NCBI GenBank assembly: GCA_964408165.1
Contig: CAYOYH010000004.1
Location: forward strand, 1 to 28,435
Source: CAYOYH01 sp964408165
GTDB lineage: Bacteria; Patescibacteriota; Saccharimonadia; Saccharimonadales; CAYOYH01
DNA length: 28,435 nt
Reading direction: 5' to 3'
Shown piece by piece: positions 15,338-23,415 of the stretch; the stretch's first letter is position 1; each line of letters opens with the position of its first letter. Below the pieces are notes generated by a model. The model was not told the DNA's origin. It made no database searches and saw only the letters and a program-made list of their open reading frames with translations. The translations under genes and the position numbers were made by a program.

Positions 15338-15522
15338 AACGCAGAGTTAACTCCGCGTTCGGGAGATGCCAAGAACAGTAAATACCCAGGAGCACTACTA
15401 AGTTATGGGCTGTATTGTCTCGTGCAAACTTGCCCGAGACAATACTTCACCAATTTAAAAAAGGCAGTCAGATGCCCGAATACCCCGAGTCTACCTGCCG
15501 ACAAGCAGGTGATAGAACTCGG
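15338..15522. other. Cluster of three hairpins, possible structured RNA
   Basis: Hairpin 1 is at 15338-15359 (arms AACGC/GCGTT enclosing GAG/CTC around TTAA). Hairpin 2 is at 15412-15445 (11-bp perfect arms GTATTGTCTCG/CGAGACAATAC with an inner GCAA/TTGC). Hairpin 3 is at 15485-15522 (outer CCGAGT/ACTCGG, inner ACCTGC/GCAGGT). They lie between two convergent genes, and a terminator at 15557-15583 follows. No protein-coding pattern is seen in 15315-15605. Either strand could carry an RNA. Confidence 0.5.
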
Positions 15523-15556
15523 ATAGATTCATTTGTGCAGTAATATTTTGCAACTT

Positions 15557-15583
15557 AAAAACAGATGACTACTCACCTGTTTT
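15557..15583 (-). terminator. Intrinsic terminator after the 37-aa gene
   Basis: Minus-strand 11-bp stem AAAACAGGTGA / TCATCTGTTTT with one G-U pair and a GTAG loop, followed by a T. It lies about 23 bases after the small gene's stop. The opposite strand also forms a stem with a run of T, so it may serve both convergent genes. Confidence 0.75.
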
Positions 15584-15605
15584 CAAGCTTCAACTTTCGT
15601 TGATT

Positions 15606-15719
15606 TTAGCAGAAAGGGCAGTCGGCGGTGGCGTCTTTCTCCTTTGTTTCTTTGAGGGTGCCGGCGTTATCGTTTTTTGAATCCTTTTTGAACTTGTCTT
15701 TCAGGCTTAGTATGGACAT
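15606..15719 (-). CDS. 37-aa peptide ending in CPFC
   Basis: A very small gene: MSILSLKDKFKK start, a hydrophilic Lys/Asp/Thr-rich centre, and a C-terminus ending exactly in DCPFC. The ATG is preceded by AAAAGGAG with ideal spacing (5 bases after GGAG), one of the strongest ribosome binding sites in the window, and an intrinsic terminator follows. Those signals on both sides argue that it is real. A CxxC at the very C-terminus could bind a metal or act as a thiol redox site or modification site. I know no family with this pattern. The DNA upstream holds a strong minus-strand promoter at 16227-16255 and a possible long leader. Confidence 0.7.
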   Translation of the reverse strand: MSILSLKDKFKKDSKNDNAGTLKETKEKDATADCPFC

Positions 15720-16437
15720 TTGAGCTCCTTTTGCTTTTCTTTTTGAGATCCTGGAAACTGTAGCACCTGCAGTAATCTCTAGGTACTAAAGCCTCTAAAT
15801 TACTGGCAATGGACCGCTAAGCCCGAGAGTCTACTTCTCCAATTGAGGCATATTTAGTGATTCCAGGACTCGCACATTTGAAATTTGGGAGTCAGCTTGC
15901 TCTAGGTGGATTTCAGGGGTTATTTTCTCTGGTGGAAGCATAGTTTTAGCTACGGCTGCGTACCAGGAGAATAATTCTGAAGCCACACAAGTTGCGGACT
16001 GACGCAAATGACAGGCGTGTGAGTCTTGGAGATGCCAGGTAAGGAAAGTAGGGCTTTCGGTCAGCAAGGCACGACCAGGAAAGATACTTTTTGTATTGAA
16101 ATTTGCTGCTTAAGCACATCTGCGTTACCGACGCAGGCTGTGGTTGGTGCCACAATTTCCAGGATCTCGTTTGTTAATGTTTGTTTTGCTCAGAGTTTCT
16201 TTTGTTTTTACTTGAGCGATGCCTAAACATTAGCACGATATTGTTTTTTTGTCAAGAAGCTTATGCTGTTAATTTTAGACTGCCCCTGTCTATGGAACTT
16301 CCCCGGCTCGGAAAGCCGAGGTTTGCAAAGTCTCGCTGGAGCCACCGAGCAGTCTTTAGATTCACTTAAAAAAGCATATGGAGCGTGTAGGCTGGAGACC
16401 GGAACTTTCTCACGCGCGAAAAGACTAATAAAGCCTT
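15720..16437. other. About 700 bp without a recognisable gene, candidate ncRNA or long leader
   Basis: No family-like protein is visible; the longest minus-strand frame (15831-16067, TTG start) has no ribosome binding site. Minus-strand transcripts from the promoter at 16227-16255 would form two tandem hairpins early on (TGTGG/CCACA, and CTGCGT/ACGCAG at about 16129-16145) and then reach the 37-aa gene. I looked for tmRNA, RNase P RNA and SRP RNA signatures on both strands and did not find them. A CTCGG-AAAG-CCGAG hairpin lies at about 16307-16320. The 3' end of the ATPase operon has no obvious terminator. Confidence 0.5.
16227..16255 (-). promoter_or_regulatory. Strong minus-strand promoter
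   Basis: TTGACA (-35, 16250-16255), 17-base spacer and TAATGT (-10, 16227-16232) preceded by TGC, an extended -10 feature. The transcript would run toward the 37-aa gene, about 500 bases downstream. Confidence 0.62.
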
Positions 16438-19167
16438 CTACGCATTTTCATAATGCTCGGCGCTGTACTGTGGCTCGGCTTCGTTTAGATGCCAATCTAG
16501 TAGAGTGTTCACTAGCCTCATGGCCCCCGTCATGACCAGTGCAACCGCTAAGATAATAATCCAATCTACGGTCAATATCGGCGCCACGCCGAACACCTCG
16601 GCCACTGGTGGCACATAGAGCACCGTTAGTTGCAGTAGTATCGAAGCAACCACCGCTATGCCAAGCCACGGATTAGAGAACCGTTTAACCCGGTGTATGT
16701 TGCGCACACCTATCAGCCTAGCTATTTCATAGAAAACTATGGCGGTGAAAACTACCGATACGGCTCGTACCAAATCGCCAGTTGATGTTTCTACCCACCA
16801 GTAGTGCAGTAGCACTGCGCTCGTCATCATAAATCCAAAAATAAACATCTCTAGCCACGCCTTCGGGTCTAAGGCGGTACTTTGAAAACGATGTGGTTTG
16901 AGGCGCATTACATCTTTTTGTGCCCGGTCAGACCCTAGAGCAATGGCCGGTAGACCGCTGGTCACAACCCGAATAAAAAGTAGCAAGGCTGCGGTAATGA
17001 CCAGTTTACCTAGCAAGACGACACCGCCCAGAACTACCAAGACTTCGGCAATGTTGACGCTCAGCAGGTAGTTAACAAATTTACGCACATTGCCAAAAAT
17101 CCCCCGCCCCTCTTTTATGGCGTCGACGATAGTTAGGAGCTGGACGTCACCGTTCACTATGATGTCGGACACTTCTTTGACAGCATCAGTACCAGTAAGA
17201 CCCATAGCTACACCGACATCAGCAGCCTTAATCGCCGACACATCACTCGCCTTGTCGCCAGTGGCAAGCACCCGATGACCCTGCTTTCTTAGCGCCTCTA
17301 CGATGCGCAGTTTGTGCCTAGAATTAACTCTGGCATAGACGGATATCTTCTTTACTTTATCCTCGAACTCCCCCTGTGGAAGTTCGTCCAACTCAGCACC
17401 AGTGATGACTTGGCTGATTATGCCGACTTCTTTGGCTATGGCCTGGGCTGTTAGGGCGTAATCGTCAGTCATCATAACTACCCGTATGCCGGCTTCGGCT
17501 CTTAGGCGATGGACAGTTTCTTTCACTGCTGGACGCAGTGGATCAAACAAACCCTGCAAGCCAACGAAGATAAGCTTGGATTCTACGGCGCTGTCTTGTT
17601 TTGGCTGAATTTTCATCTCTTTGTAGGCGAAGCCTAGAACTCGGAGGGCGTTTTTGGACATGGCTGAAATCTCTTTGGCGATTTCTTTTTTGAACGCAGG
17701 GGTAAGTTTTATAATTTTGCCTTGATGGTAAATTCGGTCACACCGATCTAAGGCCGCACCTGGAGCGCCTTTAGTGGCGATGTAGTAGCCACGCTTTGAT
17801 CTGTGAACAGTGCTCATTAATCTGCGATTAGCAGAAAACGGCACTTCGCCAACTCTAGGTAGACCTCTATTGAGTGAACCTTGTTCCAGCCCTGCTTTTT
17901 GAGCCACAACCAACAAGGCGAGTTCTGTGGGACTACCTAGTCCTGCTTCGCCTCCTATGCGAGCGTTGTTGTTTACTGCGCCTACTCTGAGTAGTGGAAT
18001 CAACCCGTCGAAATTTTCAATCTCTTTGCCGTCAAGCGAGAAACCGCCTCTCTGTTCAGGCCTGCTGCCAGCAACCGAATAATTCTGCCCAGAGCAGTAA
18101 ATTTCACCTACCGCCATTTTGCCACTAGTTAAAACGCCAGATTTGTCAGTGCAGATAACATCAATTGAGCCTAGAGCCTCAACTACGCCAAGCCGGCTGA
18201 CTAGCACATTCTTAGTTGCCATTCGGCGCGCTCCTTGAGCTAGTGAAATTCTAGCCACAAAAGCCAGGCCTTCGGGAATTACCGCCACTGCCAGGGCAAT
18301 AGCTACAGTAAACGCCGAAATAAATCTCTGGATAGTTGATTCGTCTTGCAGGCCTTTGTCGGCGAAAAACAAGGCTACGAAAATGAAAATACTTACTCCC
18401 AAGATTACGGCACCCAACTTTCTGCCAAGAACGTCCAGTTTTTTCTGCATCGGTGTCACCACTTCTTCCGCCGGATTAAACGTACTGGCGACTTTACTCA
18501 TCTCGGTGTTGCTAGCCGTCGCCACTACTACGCCTTCTGCCGTGCCGCCGGTGATGATTGTTCCGAAAAACAGCATGTTTTTTTGATCACTGAGGTTGGA
18601 AGTTTCGCTCAGAGTATGGGCATTTTTGCTTGCAAGAGCTGTCTCGCCAGTAAGCTTCACTTCATCAACGATCAAATTCTTTGCTTTGAAAAGTCGCATA
18701 TCTGCTGGCACTCTTGCGCCTTGCTGAAGCAAGATTACATCTCCTGGAACCAAAAGATTCGCAGACACCATTTGGGCATTGCCGTCTCGTCGAACCCAAG
18801 CAATCCACCCCGCACGATTCTTTAAAGTTTCCTCTGTTTTTTCAACTCGATATTCATTTGCAAAGCCAACGAAAACTACAGCTACCACTAGCGCAAAAAT
18901 CAACAAAGGCTGGCCAATGCCTCCATGTTCTTGAGCCAAACTAAAGCCAAGTGAAACCAGTGTAACCATGAGCAGCACTATCACCAGTGCATCGTTGAAT
19001 TGGCCTACAAATAGCCTGAATGGGTTAATTTTTTTGCCGGTTTCTAGGGTGTTCTTTCCGTGTTTTTTCAGCCTAGACCCGGCTTCTTTGGTGCTGAGTC
19101 CGGCGGTTTGACGCACTTCAAAGCTTCTGAGCACAGCTTCGGGTTTTTGTTTATAAAATTCCAGCAC
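16438..19167 (-). CDS. P-type cation ATPase with altered catalytic motifs
   Basis: A P2-type (calcium-pump-like) membrane ATPase of 909 aa with the full domain order: cation_ATPase_N (about 5-75), TM1-2, actuator domain (about 110-240), TM3-4 with PEGL (298-301), phosphorylation and nucleotide domains (about 330-690), and C-terminal TM5-10. The frame is intact, but many hallmarks differ: TGES is TGET (173-176), DKTGTLT is DKSGVLT (341-347, phosphorylated Asp kept), KGAPE is KGAPG, DPPR is DPLR, the MTGD motif is MTDD, TGDGVND is TGDKASD (636-642), and TM6 NLVTDG is RVVTSG, losing the Asn and Asp that bind calcium in SERCA. TM5 NIAEV keeps the Asn and Glu. It may pump another ion, work slowly, or act as a sensor. 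GTG start with GGGAG spaced 7 bases. Confidence 0.9.
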   Translation of the reverse strand: MLEFYKQKPEAVLRSFEVRQTAGLSTKEAGSRLKKHGKNTLETGKKINPFRLFVGQFNDALVIVLLMVTLVSLGFSLAQEHGGIGQPLLIFALVVAVVFVGFANEYRVEKTEETLKNRAGWIAWVRRDGNAQMVSANLLVPGDVILLQQGARVPADMRLFKAKNLIVDEVKLTGETALASKNAHTLSETSNLSDQKNMLFFGTIITGGTAEGVVVATASNTEMSKVASTFNPAEEVVTPMQKKLDVLGRKLGAVILGVSIFIFVALFFADKGLQDESTIQRFISAFTVAIALAVAVIPEGLAFVARISLAQGARRMATKNVLVSRLGVVEALGSIDVICTDKSGVLTSGKMAVGEIYCSGQNYSVAGSRPEQRGGFSLDGKEIENFDGLIPLLRVGAVNNNARIGGEAGLGSPTELALLVVAQKAGLEQGSLNRGLPRVGEVPFSANRRLMSTVHRSKRGYYIATKGAPGAALDRCDRIYHQGKIIKLTPAFKKEIAKEISAMSKNALRVLGFAYKEMKIQPKQDSAVESKLIFVGLQGLFDPLRPAVKETVHRLRAEAGIRVVMMTDDYALTAQAIAKEVGIISQVITGAELDELPQGEFEDKVKKISVYARVNSRHKLRIVEALRKQGHRVLATGDKASDVSAIKAADVGVAMGLTGTDAVKEVSDIIVNGDVQLLTIVDAIKEGRGIFGNVRKFVNYLLSVNIAEVLVVLGGVVLLGKLVITAALLLFIRVVTSGLPAIALGSDRAQKDVMRLKPHRFQSTALDPKAWLEMFIFGFMMTSAVLLHYWWVETSTGDLVRAVSVVFTAIVFYEIARLIGVRNIHRVKRFSNPWLGIAVVASILLQLTVLYVPPVAEVFGVAPILTVDWIIILAVALVMTGAMRLVNTLLDWHLNEAEPQYSAEHYENA

Positions 19168-19184
19168 TTTCTTCTCCCACCCTT

Positions 19185-19228
19185 TTGACGATTACCCTCA
19201 GTATATGCTAAATTATCCTTGAGCATAA
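19185..19228. promoter_or_regulatory. Overlapping divergent promoters
   Basis: Plus strand: TTGACG (19185-19190), 18-base spacer, TAAATT (19209-19214), driving the redox operon. Minus strand: TTATGC (19223-19228), 17-base spacer, TATACT (19200-19205), driving the ATPase. The minus -10 lies inside the plus spacer, so the two polymerases cannot bind together. Confidence 0.5.
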
Positions 19229-19266
19229 GTCTTGAATTTAAGTGAAACGGTGGGCATTACTCGGCA

Positions 19267-20298
19267 ATGTTTGGAAAATTCATATCATTACTAGCAGACG
19301 CAGGACGCGTAGCTGAAAAACTGCCTGTTGAAATCCAGAACATGGAAGAGGATATTTCTTCCTGGTCGGTGCATGTTGTAATTACCTCTAGTCTGGTACT
19401 GCTGGCACTGGGGGGTCTTGCCATAGCGACTAAAGGCAGAGGCGAGAAATTGAAAATGCCGCTTTTTATAACGATGAGCCTAGTTATAGTCAGCTCTACG
19501 CTAATGCTGGCGGCGTCGATAATCCACCTAAACACCGTTTCAGATTCTGGCGGACCAGTGCATTGGCGCGCCGGCATAGAGTACTGGGTCTGTGATAACG
19601 AAATCGAACTGATTGATCCGAGGAGTTTTTCAAGCAAATCTAAATCAAACTCCACCCATCTGCAGGCGGACAAACAATGGCGCGTGGAGGGAGTGGTGGT
19701 AGATAATGAAATCGATGCTTCGCTGGGTCAATACCTAAGCACAGTTGGCGGCGAACTGACCAACACCACCCTGGTCATACCGGTTAGTTCGGAAGGGTCG
19801 ATTTTCGTCAAAGAAACCGATGGCGACGGACCATCAAACCCTTATCCCAACGCTGCCAACAACCTGCTGACAATCAAAAACGGCATTCGCTACATCAGCG
19901 CTTCAAATGGACAGCTGTGTAATAACAAGCCTGCCGAGGTTCAGGTCTTTGTCTACAGATTCAACGAGGCTGATGGCACCTACGAACAAACCAAGCTTGA
20001 AAAGCCTGCCAGCTTCATTCTGTCCCCAGAAAGTACAGTACCGCCAGGCGATTGCGTCATTGTTGAGTTCGGGCCATCCAAAACCAAAACCGACAAGCTG
20101 TGTAAATCCTACGGAGTGCGTGATAAAGCTCGTTGCGCTGAGTTCGGCGTGGAAGCCAGGCGTGCCGAACTATGCAATATCGAACAGCTAAACTATTCGC
20201 CAATAGGCTCTGGGAACGACCCCAATATCGACAGACGAGCTAGTGAACCTGCCAACAGTAGTGGCGCCGACCACGCCCAGGAGGGTTCTTCGCAATGA
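19267..20298 (+). CDS. Two-TM protein with a Cys-containing extracytoplasmic domain
   Basis: A cytoplasmic N-terminus is followed by TM1 (about 35-55), a short basic loop, TM2 (about 64-88) and a large domain predicted outside. That domain starts GPVHWRAGIEYWVCDNEIELIDPRSFSSK and includes EGVVVDNEIDASLGQYLSTVGGELT and SPESTVPPGDCVIVEFGPSKTKTDKLC. It has six Cys (109, 218, 263, 279, 290, 303), an even number that suits disulfides. From memory, proteins of this type occur in CPR genomes next to CcdA-like genes and often carry more His in the HW.A..E and following H.H motifs; here several of those positions are not His. The C-terminal tail is Ser/Asn-rich. It overlaps the next gene by 4 bases (ATGA), so it is probably the partner or substrate of the CcdA-like protein. 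No Shine-Dalgarno is evident. Confidence 0.8.
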   Translation: MFGKFISLLADAGRVAEKLPVEIQNMEEDISSWSVHVVITSSLVLLALGGLAIATKGRGEKLKMPLFITMSLVIVSSTLMLAASIIHLNTVSDSGGPVHWRAGIEYWVCDNEIELIDPRSFSSKSKSNSTHLQADKQWRVEGVVVDNEIDASLGQYLSTVGGELTNTTLVIPVSSEGSIFVKETDGDGPSNPYPNAANNLLTIKNGIRYISASNGQLCNNKPAEVQVFVYRFNEADGTYEQTKLEKPASFILSPESTVPPGDCVIVEFGPSKTKTDKLCKSYGVRDKARCAEFGVEARRAELCNIEQLNYSPIGSGNDPNIDRRASEPANSSGADHAQEGSSQ

Positions 20299-21002
20299 TG
20301 ATTGATCTGCCTACTCTGGGAATCGTTATCGGTTCAGCCGCTATCGATTCTATCAATCCCTGCGCCATCGGCATGCTGATTTTGATGATTATCGCAGTAT
20401 TGGGCAACGGACACTCTAGCAAGCGCCTACTGCTACTAGGCAGCGCCTACATTTTTGCTATCTTCACCGCTTATTTGATTGCCGGCATGGGGCTAGTCTA
20501 CTTTTTATCTGAGCTACCAACCACCTCAGCTGGATACATATCCCTAGGGCTAGGAGTGTTGATAGCGCTGGTGGGGATTTTAAAAATCAAGGATTATTTT
20601 TGGTACGGCAGAGGTTTTAGCCTCAAAATACCTAAAAAAATTGCCGACAAAATCCAAGATTACTCCAAATCCAAGATGACCTTCCTGGGGGCAGTAACCC
20701 TCGGTGTCTTAGTGGCAGTAGCTGAGCTACTGTGCACTGGCGCACCGTACGTAGCAGTCATCGCTATCGTGAGTTTGGAATTCAACTTAGCAGCCTTTGG
20801 CTTGATGGCTCTATATAGCTTCATATTCATCCTACCGTTGCTAGTCATTTTGCTTTTGGTAGTTGGCGGTGCCAAGGTCAGTTCTGTAGCCAAATGGAAA
20901 GAAGAATCCAAAGGAACTATGCGGTTACTCATAGGTCTGTTGCTGGTTTTCCTGGCATGGTTGCTGATTCTTACCAGTAGCGGAATGATTAACCTAGGTT
21001 AG
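20295..21002 (+). CDS. CcdA/DsbD-like thiol electron-transfer membrane protein
   Basis: A cytochrome c biogenesis (CcdA)/DsbD-beta-type membrane protein that passes electrons from cytoplasmic thiols to the outside of the membrane. It has six hydrophobic segments in 235 aa. The two conserved Cys sit in DSINPCAIGMLI (TM1) and ELLCTGAPYVAV (TM4), matching the family NPC and PCTGG-like sites, though the second lacks the Pro before Cys. The internal two-fold repeat typical of the family is visible. The ATG is preceded by AGGAGG about 10 bases upstream and overlaps the previous stop by 4 bases. With an FAD disulfide reductase two genes on, the operon could supply its own electron donor. Confidence 0.88.
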   Translation: MMIDLPTLGIVIGSAAIDSINPCAIGMLILMIIAVLGNGHSSKRLLLLGSAYIFAIFTAYLIAGMGLVYFLSELPTTSAGYISLGLGVLIALVGILKIKDYFWYGRGFSLKIPKKIADKIQDYSKSKMTFLGAVTLGVLVAVAELLCTGAPYVAVIAIVSLEFNLAAFGLMALYSFIFILPLLVILLLVVGGAKVSSVAKWKEESKGTMRLLIGLLLVFLAWLLILTSSGMINLG

Positions 21003-21023
21003 GGCAAAGAAAAGGGAGCACCA

Positions 21024-21296
21024 GTGAAACACATTGTAAAACGAAAAGGCCACAGTGAACTATATGACATCAGGAAGCTGTATGCTTCGATTTATGCTGT
21101 TTGTTTGTCTGTTAGAGCTCCCGTGGGTGAAGCCGAGTTGGTGGCCGAGCAAGTAACTGAGCACGTCGGTAAGTGGCTGGAGCTCAAACACGAGGTCACG
21201 GCGCACGATATACGCACTCAAGCAACAAAACACCTAGCCGCATACAACCCCGATGCAAGTTATCTCTATGGTCTCCACCGAGGTCTCCACCAGTGA
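21024..21296 (+). CDS. Stand-alone ATP-cone domain protein
   Basis: At 90 aa it is little more than one ATP-cone, the nucleotide-sensing domain found in ribonucleotide reductases and NrdR. The opening VKRKGHSELYDIRKLYASIYAVC matches the V.KR.G....D..K...AI pattern. EVTAHDIRTQATKHLAAYNPDASYLYGLHR matches the C-terminal helix region with the (Y)..YR-like end. It has no zinc ribbon (so it is not NrdR) and no catalytic domain. The GTG start has GGGAG five bases upstream. Its TGA overlaps the ATG of the reductase gene by one base (TGATG), so the two are translationally coupled. It probably senses ATP/dATP for its operon partners; that is inference. Confidence 0.82.
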   Translation: MKHIVKRKGHSELYDIRKLYASIYAVCLSVRAPVGEAELVAEQVTEHVGKWLELKHEVTAHDIRTQATKHLAAYNPDASYLYGLHRGLHQ

Positions 21297-22672
21297 TGTC
21301 TAGTAAGCACCACTACGACTACGATCTAATTGTCATCGGTAGCGGTATCGGTGGTGGAGTGGCGGCTCATATCGTAACTGAGGCAGGCAAAAAGGTTGCC
21401 ATCGTCGAACAGGAGAAGCTAGGTGGCGAATGCCCTAACTTCGGGTGCATACCCAGTAAAGCCCTGCTCCATTCTGCCGAAGTTTATGAAACTACAAAAA
21501 ACAGCCATAAATACGGCATCCGCGCATCGGCTATCAACCACAGTTATCTCGGTGTCGGAAAATGGAAAGACCTAGCCGTAGAGCGCACTGGTGTTTTAGA
21601 GGGCAACCGAGCCTACTCTGCCGAAGGAATAGCCGTGCTCAAAGGTCACGCCCACTTCATCGATGCCCACACCCTAGCTGTCGGCAAAAAGCGCTACCGT
21701 GCTAAAAAGTTTGTCATAGCTACTGGTTCAAAAGGCTTCATTCCGCCGATTGAGAATCTGGAAGAAATCGGCTACGTCACCTACCGCGAGGCTATGAATC
21801 TTAAATCAGCACCCAAATCACTGGTTATTGTTGGTGGTGGCGTTATTGGCTGTGAGCTAGCTCAGTTTTTCTCAATTTTCGGAAGCAAAATTCACATAAT
21901 AGAGTCGCCGCCTCAGCTACTACCCCATGAAGATACAGCTGTCGGTGAATTTGTTAAGGCCATTTTCGAGCGTGATCGCGGTATGAAAATCCACACCAAC
22001 GCTCGCGCTACCAAAGTAGGAATGAAGGCCGGTAAAAAAGAAGTTCATTTTGAAAAAGACGGGCAGTCCTGTGTCGTCAAAGGAGACGAAATACTTATCG
22101 CTACGGGGAGAAAGCCCAACACCGATCTCGGTCTTGAAAACGCCGGCGTAGCCTACACTAAACACGGGATCACTGTAGACGAGCGTCTGCAAACTTCCGC
22201 CAAACATATCTGGGCGGTTGGCGATGTGACTGGCAAATTCATGCTCACCCACGTTGCTTCTTATCAAAGCCGGATTGCCGCGCACAACATTCTTCACCGG
22301 GAAAAAGTAATCGCCAAATACCACGCCATACCCCGCATTGTCTTTGTTTCACCCGAAGTTGCTGCGGTCGGTTTGACCGAAGAAGAAGCCCAGCAAAGAA
22401 AGATGAAATACAAAGTTGGCACTGCGGCGATATCGATAATTGGGCGCTCAAATACCACCAACCAAAGGGAGGGGTTCGTGAAAGTTATCGCTCTGAAGAA
22501 AAGCAACATTATCATCGGCGCCAGCATAGTTTCGCCCCATGCTGGTGAGATGATTCACGAGCTAGCATTGGCGGTTAACCACGGGCTAACGACTAATCAT
22601 ATTGAATCAACAGTGCACGCCTTCCCGACTTGGTCGGAAGCAGTGCGCATAGCCTGCGCCAAGATATCCTAA
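21296..22672 (+). CDS. FAD-dependent pyridine nucleotide-disulfide oxidoreductase
   Basis: A cytoplasmic flavoprotein of the lipoamide dehydrogenase/mercuric reductase family. An FAD-binding DLIVIGSGIGGGVAAHI motif starts it, the redox-active pair is CPNFGC (Cys46, Cys51), the NAD(P)-binding fold is SLVIVGGGVIGCELAQF, and ILIATGRKPNTD and the second FAD motif HIWAVGDVTG follow. The C-terminal dimerisation domain ends HAFPTWSEAVR, where lipoamide dehydrogenase and glutathione reductase have HPT with a catalytic His; here the residue is Phe. That loss is shared with mercuric-reductase-like proteins, but the extra C-terminal Cys pair of MerA is absent. The start is the ATG at 21296-21298 overlapping the ATP-cone stop; an in-frame ATG 41 codons upstream lies inside that gene. 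At 458 aa it is full length. Likely substrate: a small thiol or thioredoxin-like carrier feeding the CcdA-like protein. Confidence 0.9.
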   Translation: MSSKHHYDYDLIVIGSGIGGGVAAHIVTEAGKKVAIVEQEKLGGECPNFGCIPSKALLHSAEVYETTKNSHKYGIRASAINHSYLGVGKWKDLAVERTGVLEGNRAYSAEGIAVLKGHAHFIDAHTLAVGKKRYRAKKFVIATGSKGFIPPIENLEEIGYVTYREAMNLKSAPKSLVIVGGGVIGCELAQFFSIFGSKIHIIESPPQLLPHEDTAVGEFVKAIFERDRGMKIHTNARATKVGMKAGKKEVHFEKDGQSCVVKGDEILIATGRKPNTDLGLENAGVAYTKHGITVDERLQTSAKHIWAVGDVTGKFMLTHVASYQSRIAAHNILHREKVIAKYHAIPRIVFVSPEVAAVGLTEEEAQQRKMKYKVGTAAISIIGRSNTTNQREGFVKVIALKKSNIIIGASIVSPHAGEMIHELALAVNHGLTTNHIESTVHAFPTWSEAVRIACAKIS

Positions 22673-22810
22673 AAAACACTGCTCGGACAAGGCTTGTGCG
22701 CTCGCCATTTGCGTCGATTTAGCATCAGTGAAAATAATTCTTCTGGCGCTACGGCTAAAAAGCGGACCAACATCAAACCTGCATGCAAAGGTGCAGTAAA
22801 CCTACTAGAT

Positions 22811-23350
22811 TCAGTTTCTATGCTCAACTACAAAGACTTTTGTAGCACTTCTGCCTAGTTCGCTAGTCAAAGTGGCTGAGAATTCTGCACCGCTAGTGCG
22901 AATTCGGGCTGTTACTTCGTCGCTTTGAGTATTTAGAAAAATCTCGTATCTAACAGCTAGGGTTTCGCCAGTAGCGATGAAAATATCTGACGGACTGGTT
23001 GATCTGATAGTTAACTCTCCTTCAGTAATGTTCGCGAGCCTAGCTGTACTAGTGGAAATTTCTGTTGCTAGGTCGGTGTTATTGGTGTATTCAACAATTA
23101 TATAACCTTCAAACTCAATTTGATTTTCTTTTTCGGCCCAAGCTTTGTCTTTGAAGCAAAAGCGGCCATCGTCGACTACTGAGCACTCAGCGATGACTTT
23201 TTCTTTGTCTCGAAGCTCTCCTTCGCTGTAGGTAATTTGAATATTTCTGAAATCATTAGAGCTCGCTACAAACAACTCTAGGTACAAAATCCAGCTCATT
23301 CCAGCTACGACCACTGCTACAATCAATATTAAGCTTATCTTTTTTAGCAT
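22811..23350 (-). CDS. Membrane-anchored extracytoplasmic protein of unknown function
   Basis: The N-terminus KKISLILIVAVVVAGMSWILYLELFVA is an uncleaved-looking signal anchor. It is followed by about 150 residues of mostly beta-strand, Thr/Ser-rich sequence resembling an immunoglobulin-like or CARDB-like beta-sandwich (IRSTSPSDIFIATGETLAVRYEIFL, ARIRTSGAEFSATLTSELG). Two Cys (ECSVVDDGRFC) could form a disulfide outside the membrane. I cannot name the family. No Shine-Dalgarno is seen before the ATG. It follows the PQ-loop gene by 65 bases on the same strand and converges with the redox operon across a 138-base gap without an obvious terminator. Confidence 0.72.
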   Translation of the reverse strand: MLKKISLILIVAVVVAGMSWILYLELFVASSNDFRNIQITYSEGELRDKEKVIAECSVVDDGRFCFKDKAWAEKENQIEFEGYIIVEYTNNTDLATEISTSTARLANITEGELTIRSTSPSDIFIATGETLAVRYEIFLNTQSDEVTARIRTSGAEFSATLTSELGRSATKVFVVEHRN

Positions 23351-23415
23351 CTACTTATATTTTAATCGATATTTGGAATTTTGTACGAAAATTCTGTACT
23401 GGCTCGATTTATTAC

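Noticed and set aside
15831..16067. 78-codon minus-strand frame starting at TTG
   Set aside because: No ribosome binding site and no recognisable pattern; it lies in DNA with RNA-like hairpins. Kept only as a note within the gene-free stretch.
15720..16437. tmRNA, RNase P RNA or SRP RNA
   Set aside because: No tRNA-like ends or tag frame, no RNase P core motifs and no SRP tetraloop domain were found on either strand.
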